Position numbers and translations under genes: made by a program. From positions 1-6,628 of the forward strand of contig JAJZOT010000094.1 of the NCBI GenBank assembly GCA_021847855.1: a stretch of 6,628 nt of DNA. The letters are read 5' to 3'. The notes under the pieces are model-generated. The model was not told the DNA's origin. It saw nothing but the letters and a program-made list of their open reading frames with translations, and did no database searches. This document shows positions 1 to 5,108 of the stretch, piece after piece. This DNA comes from Thermoplasmata archaeon. GTDB lineage: Archaea > Thermoplasmatota > Thermoplasmata > Thermoplasmatales > Thermoplasmataceae. Numbering within the stretch: position 1 is the stretch's first letter; every line of letters begins with the position of its first letter.

Positions 1-1
1 C

Positions 2-190
2 AGAATCTACAACATACTGAAAAAGATGGATCTTCTCAGCCACTATTCACCCGAGGACATAATAAAACATCTTGAAAGGGTTTACATGCTGAAGATGGAT
101 GAGGAGTGGAAGATATCCGAAATACCTGAGAAATCCAGAATAATAATTGAGAAACTGAAAACACCTATTATGCAAAATAGCGGGAGTTAG
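2..190 (+). CDS. Transposase, C-terminal end only (IS4/IS1634-like), 5' part outside window
   Basis: A frame that is open from the window edge gives 62 residues before TAG at 188-190. The segment is helical and charged. It contains a YSPEDIIKHLERVY stretch followed by EEWKISEIPEKSR, which resembles the C-terminal tail of IS4/IS1634-type archaeal transposases as I remember them (a polar helix, then a W-x-[IL]-SEIP-x-K block). The catalytic DDE core is not in the window, so family and integrity cannot be judged. The length and Lys/Glu-rich composition fit a genuine coding end. No terminal inverted repeat could be assigned after the stop, although a GACGTT-type motif that recurs elsewhere in the window lies about 45 bp downstream (233-248). 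It could instead be the end of an unrelated helical protein. Confidence 0.5.
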   Translation, partial: RIYNILKKMDLLSHYSPEDIIKHLERVYMLKMDEEWKISEIPEKSRIIIEKLKTPIMQNSGS

Positions 191-244
191 AGTTTAAGGC
201 CTGAATCATCTATAGACTTTTGGAAATCATAGTTTGACGTTTTT

Positions 245-376
245 TCAATCTCTGCCCCCTGCCTCTTCGTTGAGTTCACCCAAGTCCTCAATCGTCCTTT
301 TGATTGTTTCCTTGGATGCAATTTCATAGGTCGCAAAGTATTCTCGTTCTCTTCCTCTATTTGTACTGTTAGAAAT
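245..376 (-). pseudogene. Possible gene remnant, 43 codons, no start codon
   Basis: On the minus strand the frame between a TAG (379-377) and a TGA (247-245) reads 43 residues of protein-like composition, including REYFATYEIASKETIKRT followed by an acidic helix and GGRD. There is no ATG or suitably placed GTG in it, so it cannot be an intact gene. It sits between a transposase end and the ABC ATPase promoter. It may be a fragment stranded by earlier insertions, or a chance open frame. I do not recognise a family. Confidence 0.2.
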
Positions 377-400
377 CTACGCTATCTACCTTAGCCAAAA

Positions 401-410
401 GAATTAATTC
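401..410 (+). promoter_or_regulatory. Putative TATA element (palindromic GAATTAATTC) of the ABC ATPase gene
   Basis: The AT-rich perfect palindrome GAATTAATTC is centred about 26 bp before the ATG at 432, the spacing expected between an archaeal TATA box and the start of a leaderless transcript. The preceding CCAAAA could act as the BRE. No Shine-Dalgarno sequence precedes the ATG, which agrees with leaderless initiation. The palindrome could also be a regulator site. The match to a TATA consensus is only moderate. Confidence 0.4.
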
Positions 411-431
411 TCGTGTAAGCATGTTCAAATA

Positions 432-1367
432 ATGATTCAGCTGGAAGGCGTCTCAAAGATATACAAAAATTCAACTTCAAGGGCTCTTGATTCGGTCAGT
501 TTCGAGGTGAATGATCATGAAATACTAGGTTTTGTTGGCCTTAACGGTGCAGGAAAGACGACAGCCATCAAGATTGCGGCCGGTGTGCTGAACCAATCCT
601 CTGGAAGGGTATTATTAGACCACGTGGACATGAGGGAAGATAGAAACTTTGCTTTGAGAAACATCGGTTGGGTACCTGAATTTCCAAACTTTGACCCCCT
701 ACTGAAAGCTTCTCAGGTTATGCGCTATTACTGTGGCCTTTACGGTCTTTCGAGTAGGGAAAGTCGGCTTAAATCTGAAGATATTCTTCAAAGAGTTGGA
801 CTTGGTGAAGACATGAACGGAAGACTGTCTTCATACTCTCAAGGAATGAAGAAAAGATTCTTGCTTGGATGCGCCATGATAATGGATCCAAAGAATTATC
901 TCATGGACGAGACCCTCAATGGATTGGACCCGGAGGGCATTCGCGATGTCAAGATGTTCATCCTGAATGCTAAGAATAGGGGAGGAAGTGTTCTACTTTC
1001 GTCACACATTCTGTCCGCGGTGGAGGAGCTCGCAGACAGGGTGGCGATAATACATAAAGGTAAGATATTGAGTGTTTTGAGCAGATCAGATATCGCTTCC
1101 ACAGGTAAGCCAGTGCTCAATGTGGAGGTGGTTGGAAATCCCGAAAAAGCTACGGAACTTCTGAGAGATTTTGGCGATGTTCAGGTTACTGAAAACAAGA
1201 TAAAGGTGATCCAGTCGAATTCCACGATAATGAGTCCTGACGAAGCACTTAAGCTGCTATACGATAGCGGCGTGAAGGTTCTTGGCTTTTCTGTCTCGAG
1301 GGAAAAGCTAGAGGATCTTTTCTTTGAAATCATAGGGGAAGACAAGAAAGCCAATTCAAACGCATAA
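432..1367 (+). CDS. ABC-2 type transporter ATP-binding protein
   Basis: This 311-residue cytoplasmic ATPase powers an ABC transporter. It shows every nucleotide-binding-domain landmark in order: Walker A GLNGAGKTT (36-44), an IGWVPE Q-loop equivalent with Glu83 (Glu is common here in ABC-2 ATPases), signature SYSQGMKKR (134-142), Walker B with the catalytic pair D159-E160 followed by TLNGLDPEG (161-169), and the H-loop SSHIL with His192. Residues ~225-311 form the small C-terminal domain typical of the NatA/CcmA-like exporter subgroup, ending in a KLEDLFFEIIGED-type helix. DETLNGLD replaces the usual DEPTNGLD, but catalytic residues are kept. The ATG is the first in frame, because an overlapping TAA lies just before it. 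No codirectional permease follows. The only permease nearby is on the opposite strand, converging from 3113-1677, so pairing with it is inferred. Intact and confidently an ABC ATPase; the substrate is unknown. Confidence 0.95.
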   Translation: MIQLEGVSKIYKNSTSRALDSVSFEVNDHEILGFVGLNGAGKTTAIKIAAGVLNQSSGRVLLDHVDMREDRNFALRNIGWVPEFPNFDPLLKASQVMRYYCGLYGLSSRESRLKSEDILQRVGLGEDMNGRLSSYSQGMKKRFLLGCAMIMDPKNYLMDETLNGLDPEGIRDVKMFILNAKNRGGSVLLSSHILSAVEELADRVAIIHKGKILSVLSRSDIASTGKPVLNVEVVGNPEKATELLRDFGDVQVTENKIKVIQSNSTIMSPDEALKLLYDSGVKVLGFSVSREKLEDLFFEIIGEDKKANSNA

Positions 1368-1404
1368 CAAGAAAAATTGGCTCTGAATTTTACAAACCAA
1401 GTAA

Positions 1405-1679
1405 GCTGAAAGCCATTGCGCTTGCGATGCGGATCAATGCGAGCAGATATATAGAATCAGAGAACGAAGTTTCCGGCATGAATACTGCTCCCAGAACTGA
1501 GAGTAAGTCGTGCATGAGAAATCCTCAGCACTAATACCCTTGGAGACGCAACTTTCAGGACTGGAGAGACGCCAAAACTCGGTAATGGGTTCTCGCAAAA
1601 CCGTCCATACTGTGAGGAATGAAGACCAAAGTCAGGAAAAAGCGAGAACTTTCAATCCCCTGGGATGGGGAGTATGTCA
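1405..1679 (+). pseudogene. tnpB: Decayed 3' end of an IS200/IS605-type tnpB with right-end sequence
   Basis: No intact gene is present here, but the plus strand carries pieces resembling the end of TnpB (the RNA-guided nuclease of IS200/IS605 elements). CDAD is read at 1423-1434, and after a frame change NASRYIE is read from 1436. Together they match the C-DAD-x-NAS-x-NI end of the TnpB zinc-finger/RuvC region. A further frame change leads into a long open stretch (1510 onward) like the variable TnpB tail, ending with NPLGWG over a CCCC/GGGG hairpin, as in many IS605 right ends. At least two frame changes make it non-functional. It lies exactly between the ATPase and permease stop codons. 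I rely on remembered family patterns. The alternative is ordinary intergenic DNA with chance resemblance. Confidence 0.5.
1651..1679 (+). repeat. IS605-like right-end hairpin, overlapping the permease stop codon
   Basis: CCCC (1657-1660) pairs with GGGG (1667-1670) around TGGGAT, followed by AGTATGTCA. IS200/IS605 right ends are imperfect hairpins of this kind that overlap the tnpB 3' end and close with a short cleavage motif. The TGA of the minus-strand permease (1679-1677) falls in this terminal TCA. On the minus strand the same hairpin, with the T5 run about 30 nt further on, could instead act as the terminator of the permease transcript. Confidence 0.4.
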
Positions 1680-3113
1680 GTCTGTAGCGCTTGATTTGAC
1701 CAGGCCAAAGGAGAATGCAATGACCACCCAGATTACACCAATGAAAAAAACCCTTAAAACCGTTGGTCTGTAGGAAGAAAAAGAGACGGAGAATATGCCA
1801 GAGTAACCAGTTATCATCGAAGATGTCAGAGTTTGGGCTCCTAGGGGATTAAGATAATATAATAGCACCCACACGTTCATATATTCAGATTTGTGCAAAA
1901 AAACATAGTTACCACTAAGTCCAAGGGCAGCATCCACGGATTGTATGACTTCTCCCCACATCACGGATAGGACGATAGCCAGAACAAGGGGAATCCCAAT
2001 AGCCAGCAGATCAGATTTAGATGAAGAAGAGATCAGCATCGCAAAGCCAGCCAAGGCAGAATTTGATAAAAAAATTCCTAGGATCATTTCCAATATGGGA
2101 ATAGCTGATATCCAGAATCCGGTCACTACATATGCATATAAGTCCATGGACCCCATCGTGAGAACGGACATTGAAAGTAGAAGAGTCAGGGTTGCAAAGT
2201 ATCTAGAGATGAAGAGTTGTTTCCTGGTTATTGGCTTGGACACTGTCCCTTCGGCGCTTCCCGTTGTTACGATTCTTCCATAGAATGAATACGCTGCTAC
2301 CACGGATACGATTGCAGCAACGAACAGGTAACTTCCATCCACAATGCCAGCAGCCTGATAGGCAAGCTGTTTTGAGGGAACGGCAGTTTCGAGCGTGTAT
2401 CCTGTAATAGCTACCTGATCAGGTTGGAGCACCGCTCCTGAGGCATTAAACGGGACAACGGTAATGGAATATAAGACGTCTGGCGAAAGTAAATTCTCTG
2501 GTGGTACTATAACAACATCATTAAAATTCGTAGCGGTTCCAACGAGAACAGGGGTGGCATTAAACCGTTCCACCGAATTCTGTGCGATATAAACGTCAAC
2601 GGGACCTGACGTCGAGCCATTCTTGCCAGTGTAAACAAGCAATATATTCATTAAATATGGATCACGCTGGTTGTACACTGTGTAAATGTTATAATTTTCC
2701 GAAGTGTAGTTTAGTTCTGAGGTAAGAAGGGTAAACCCAATGGAGTATTCACTCTCCAGATAGGTATAATTCTCTATAACTGTGTAGGTTTGGTTCCGAT
2801 TTAGTCCTGTGACGCTGAGATTAGCGAATCCCGCGTTATCCGTAATATGGCTCTCATGTCTGCCTGAGACGTTCAAATGAATATTTATGTTATCGACCGG
2901 ATTGCCATAGGAATCATAGACGAAATTCACTATGTGGTATGTTCCGTTTTCGTAGTAATATGCATGATATAAGTTAGCAGTTTGACCCGGACTCACTTGG
3001 CTTACAGAAATACCAGCTGCGCTTACGACCGATAATAGAAGTATCACCAAAAGCAACCCAATGGCGAGTTTGCTTTTCAGTGCGCTAAGGAGGTCAAACC
3101 AGAGGCTTTTCAT
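1677..3113 (-). CDS. ABC-2 type permease with large N-glycosylated ectodomain
   Basis: This is a 478-residue membrane protein. A short cytoplasmic N-terminus leads into TM1 (~16-38). An extracytoplasmic domain follows (~39-257), rich in beta-type Tyr/Asn/Thr sequence with an Ig/carboxypeptidase-regulatory-like stretch around VYDSYGNPVDNINIHL (65-80). Then come about five TM segments (~258-278, 303-330, 333-362, 368-388, 452-472). The cytoplasmic GTVSKPITRKQLFISRY (289-305) matches the coupling segment of ABC-2 permeases (a 'G-T-x-x-x-x-P-[IV]-x-R' pattern). Nine N-x-S/T sequons (N56, N81, N98, N107, N115, N135, N165, N185, N223) all lie in the ectodomain, which supports the topology. The start ATG is 34 bp after the G1 peptidase stop on the same strand, without a Shine-Dalgarno. 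Its likely partner is the convergent ATPase at 432-1367. The last residues run up to the IS605-like end, so the C-terminus may have been altered. The substrate is unknown. Confidence 0.85.
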   Translation of the reverse strand: MKSLWFDLLSALKSKLAIGLLLVILLLSVVSAAGISVSQVSPGQTANLYHAYYYENGTYHIVNFVYDSYGNPVDNINIHLNVSGRHESHITDNAGFANLSVTGLNRNQTYTVIENYTYLESEYSIGFTLLTSELNYTSENYNIYTVYNQRDPYLMNILLVYTGKNGSTSGPVDVYIAQNSVERFNATPVLVGTATNFNDVVIVPPENLLSPDVLYSITVVPFNASGAVLQPDQVAITGYTLETAVPSKQLAYQAAGIVDGSYLFVAAIVSVVAAYSFYGRIVTTGSAEGTVSKPITRKQLFISRYFATLTLLLSMSVLTMGSMDLYAYVVTGFWISAIPILEMILGIFLSNSALAGFAMLISSSSKSDLLAIGIPLVLAIVLSVMWGEVIQSVDAALGLSGNYVFLHKSEYMNVWVLLYYLNPLGAQTLTSSMITGYSGIFSVSFSSYRPTVLRVFFIGVIWVVIAFSFGLVKSSATD

Positions 3114-3116
3114 AAC

Positions 3117-3123
3117 AAAAAAA
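3117..3123 (-). terminator. T7 run between peptidase and permease genes, possible partial terminator
   Basis: On the minus strand a run of seven T follows the peptidase stop codon by about 25 nt and precedes the permease ATG by a few bases. Archaeal RNA polymerase can terminate at such runs without a hairpin. It could limit read-through from the peptidase into the permease, leaving the permease more dependent on its own TATA-like element. Confidence 0.3.
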
Positions 3124-3137
3124 TAATAGGGGGAATC

Positions 3138-3145
3138 ATAATAAA
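3138..3145 (-). promoter_or_regulatory. Possible TATA box of the permease gene (TTTATTAT)
   Basis: TTTATTAT on the minus strand is centred about 28 bp ahead of the permease ATG (3113), a spacing compatible with a leaderless transcript. It would allow expression apart from the peptidase upstream. The region is AT-rich, so chance occurrence is quite possible. Confidence 0.3.
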
Positions 3146-3147
3146 TC

Positions 3148-4050
3148 TTATGAACCAGCTTTCCAGGTCACAGTAAAGCTATCCAGAGCGTAAGTTGTTC
3201 CAGTAAGTGCTGAAGTGGAAGCAAGAAGGGTTCCACTAGAAGCCCCGTTAGATGTCATGTACACACTTTCATAAGCAAAGGCCTGTCCGATCGTATATTC
3301 AACTCCGTTCGAAAACCCCACCAGATTCGGATTGTCAACTCCGGTGTAATGTGGGCCATAGTATGAGGTTCCAAAGTTTTCCAGAGTTGGTAAACTACCA
3401 TCAATCATAGGTCTTTCTTCGATCCATTCAGCTGAAAGCATGCTCGGCTCGTAGTGAAATTCGTTCATATAATACTGTCCTGTCGTAAGATCGCCTATCC
3501 ATATTTGCCACTCTGAAGAGGTACCATATTCTGTAATATAAGCGTCAATCACGTCACCAGGATGAACTGACATTGATGTTATCGTTACTTCCGAGCTGTT
3601 CCCACTCTGCGTACTCGTGGGTAGCATCTCATACCACGCATAATACTGAGAAGTCCACCAGTAACCATTAGACTCTGTACCAACCTGTATCAATGTTTGG
3701 TCGCCGTTAAGTGCTCCGCCTATTCCGATCCACTGACAGGAGTAAGCGTTGTACCAAAGATGTGAGGGTGCCGACTGAACTTCCCAAGAGCCTGTAACAT
3801 AGTTTACATCTGGCTGCGGGTCGGATAAACTAGTGGCGACAATATATCCAGCCCAGTTCGAAGCATATGCCTGTCCCGACACCTGAGTACCCTGCATGAT
3901 AGCGCCACTTGATGTTAATGATGGTGCAGATATATTGGCGGAGACAGTACTGCTTGACAATATGGTGGGTTGTGCGGATAGCGTCAGGGCAAGCATAAAA
4001 GTCACTGCCAACCCAAACAACACATACAACTTCCTATTCACCAATTTCAC
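3148..4050 (-). CDS. Secreted G1 family (eqolisin, Peptidase_A4) glutamic endopeptidase
   Basis: This is probably an extracellular acid endopeptidase. A signal peptide occupies residues 1-26 (basic NRK, hydrophobic core to LTLSAQ), followed by a Ser/Thr-rich propeptide-like stretch to ~60. The G1 hallmarks then come in order: SNWAGY (64-69), CQWIGIGG (105-112), LIQVGTE with candidate catalytic Gln122, YAWYEMLP (137-144), PGDVIDAYI (164-172), WIGDLTTGQ (184-192), and SAEWIEERP (206-214) with candidate catalytic Glu208. These correspond to the Gln/Glu dyad of scytalidoglutamic peptidase. After the signal peptide there is one Arg and one Lys in ~274 residues, fitting an acidic outside. Cys105 is the only Cys. 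It is first in a minus-strand pair with the permease (34-bp gap) and divergent from a membrane-bound regulator. The GTG at 4050 suits a leaderless start; a GAGGTGA motif overlapping it would instead favour the GTG at 4041, three codons shorter. Confidence 0.9.
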   Translation of the reverse strand: MKLVNRKLYVLFGLAVTFMLALTLSAQPTILSSSTVSANISAPSLTSSGAIMQGTQVSGQAYASNWAGYIVATSLSDPQPDVNYVTGSWEVQSAPSHLWYNAYSCQWIGIGGALNGDQTLIQVGTESNGYWWTSQYYAWYEMLPTSTQSGNSSEVTITSMSVHPGDVIDAYITEYGTSSEWQIWIGDLTTGQYYMNEFHYEPSMLSAEWIEERPMIDGSLPTLENFGTSYYGPHYTGVDNPNLVGFSNGVEYTIGQAFAYESVYMTSNGASSGTLLASTSALTGTTYALDSFTVTWKAGS

Positions 4051-4053
4051 CTC
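4047..4053 (-). promoter_or_regulatory. GAGGTGA Shine-Dalgarno-like motif overlapping the annotated GTG
   Basis: On the minus strand GAGGTGA, complementary to the archaeal 16S 3' end, covers the GTG at 4050-4048 and ends five bases before an in-frame GTG at 4041-4039. This is ideal spacing for a leadered start at 4041. The TATA box at 4071-4079, however, predicts a transcript start near 4050, which would cut the motif and favour leaderless use of the first GTG. The two models differ by three residues and do not affect the signal peptide. Confidence 0.45.
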
Positions 4054-4070
4054 AAAAAAGAAAGACTGAT

Positions 4071-4117
4071 TTTTATAAACGATTTTCCCAGAGTTTCGGG
4101 GAAAAATTATTATAAAA
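4071..4117. promoter_or_regulatory. Mirror-symmetric divergent promoter (two BRE/TATA units in inverted orientation)
   Basis: Both directions carry GGGAAAA-N4-TTATAAAA. The plus copy is 4099-4105 and 4110-4117, and the minus copy is 4089-4083 and 4078-4071. The whole is an inverted repeat centred exactly on 4094 with a 9-bp spacer between the GGGAAAA arms. Each TATA box sits about 22-25 bp from its GTG start (4135 plus, 4050 minus), so both mRNAs should be leaderless or nearly so. The GGGAAAA arms could be BREs, half-sites for a dimeric regulator, or both. The obvious candidate regulator is the winged-helix protein encoded at 4135-4698. Confidence 0.75.
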
Positions 4118-4134
4118 CTTCAAATTGGAAAAAG

Positions 4135-4698
4135 GTGAAAAGGAAGATTATAACCATATTACTTTTCATTGCCTTTTCTGCAGTGTGTACTTTGTATGGG
4201 ATGTCTCTAATTCTAGCATTTTCCCATACAGTACCAACTGGTTCAAGGTCCATAACCCGTGTATCTACAATAACGGTGATGCATCAGTACTTCATTATTC
4301 CAATTTTCATAGGAGTTCTCGGATGGCTTGCAACTGTTTATGAAATACTTACACTAAAAGAAAGTGAGACTATCAAGACCTTAAGGAAGAAGATGTCGCG
4401 TGAAGGCTACGACAAAAGTGTATACAGGATATTCTCTGCCCGAGGTGGAGCTAGTAGACTAGCGATATTACAATCACTGGATTCCCCAAAACTGAGGGGT
4501 GAAATTGCAAGGATGACAGGCTCTGACTGGAAAGAAGTTGATAGAAATGTCAAAATTCTTGAATTGGCGAACCTTGTGAAAATTCATTATTCTCATGGTT
4601 CAGTATTGGTATACACACTTACGGAGAACGGAAAACGATTATTGTACATAATGCGTTCCCAGAAAAATATTGGACCCTCGAAAGCAAGCCCGGGTTAA
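4135..4698 (+). CDS. Membrane-anchored winged-helix transcriptional regulator
   Basis: This 187-residue protein has two N-terminal membrane segments (~5-29 and ~51-72) joined by an external loop of ~20 residues. A basic cytoplasmic linker follows (ETIKTLRKKMSREGYDKS, ~78-95), then a winged-helix domain (~100-175). In that domain SRLAILQSL (107-115) is helix 1, RGEIARMTGSDWKEVDRNVKIL (~121-142) forms the helix-turn-helix, NLVKI (146-150) and VLVYTLTENGKRLL (157-170) form the wing and the last helix, as in ArsR/MarR-like archaeal proteins. Charge distribution puts the DNA-binding domain inside the cell. It is probably a one-component sensor that senses at or through the membrane and binds DNA. 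It starts with GTG 18 bp after a strong TATA box, with no spaced Shine-Dalgarno, so it is probably leaderless. It diverges from the G1 peptidase across the symmetric promoter, so it may control itself and the peptidase/permease genes. The signal is unknown. Confidence 0.8.
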   Translation: MKRKIITILLFIAFSAVCTLYGMSLILAFSHTVPTGSRSITRVSTITVMHQYFIIPIFIGVLGWLATVYEILTLKESETIKTLRKKMSREGYDKSVYRIFSARGGASRLAILQSLDSPKLRGEIARMTGSDWKEVDRNVKILELANLVKIHYSHGSVLVYTLTENGKRLLYIMRSQKNIGPSKASPG

Positions 4699-4970
4699 CA
4701 TTCGCATTTTTCCGAATAACTTATTTTAAAGCCTACTGCGTCTTTTTGACGTTCACTAAATCTATTTTAAGTCTTTCTAACATAACCCGGGGCCACATCT
4801 CAACACATGCTTGAGAACTGGTTGTATAGAATTAATGATCAGTCGGGATTTGCTTAAATTTCAAAGAGAATATCATTATCGAAAGAATATGATTCGAAAC
4901 GTTCTTATGTCAACCAAACTTGATTTAGGAACTAGACAGATGGCTCCCGCATCTAAAGGAAATATCAGAC
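4699..4970. other. Non-coding spacer with degenerate repeat copy
   Basis: This stretch runs from the regulator gene to the transposon remnant and shows no convincing gene on either strand. A T5 run at about 4708-4712 may end the regulator transcript. TTTGACGTTCACTAAA at 4745-4760 matches 14 of 16 bases of the copy at 6020-6005 (minus) and belongs to a dispersed motif family described under findings. CCCGGGGCC near 4787-4795 is a GC-rich near-palindrome in otherwise AT-rich DNA. The rest is probably old insertion debris. Confidence 0.5.
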
Positions 4971-4997
4971 GACGTTTTCTAAACCCTGTTGGATCAC
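4971..4997 (+). repeat. Left arm of outer inverted repeat
   Basis: The arm begins GACGTTTTCTAAACCC and ends near TCAC. Its first 13 bases are identical to the right arm read on the minus strand, and the following 14 match at about 10 positions after a 2-base gap. A 13-bp exact match between two flanks of this size is unlikely by chance. Confidence 0.6.
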
Positions 4998-5108
4998 AGG
5001 CGATACATGACAAATCTTGGATTTCCCGCCCGATCTGTCTGCAGAATTGGAAGGATTCACCAGGAAGCCCTCAATTTTACCCTCTTCAATCCGCTTTTTT
5101 CTATAATT

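Noticed and set aside
233..248. Terminal repeat of the transposase that ends at 190
   Set aside because: The GACGTT motif here is oriented like a left end, not the right end expected after that gene, so it cannot be assigned to it.
896..1120. Minus-strand open frame of 74 codons
   Set aside because: It is antisense to the ATPase Walker B and H-loop region and has no recognisable features.
1510..1773. Plus-strand open frame of 87 codons as an independent gene
   Set aside because: It overlaps the permease 3' end antisense, has no promoter, and its first half is better explained as a shifted-frame tail of the tnpB relic.
1945..2283. Plus-strand open frame of 112 codons
   Set aside because: It lies fully antisense within the TM region of the permease, whose hydrophobic segments and ABC-2 motif are clear.
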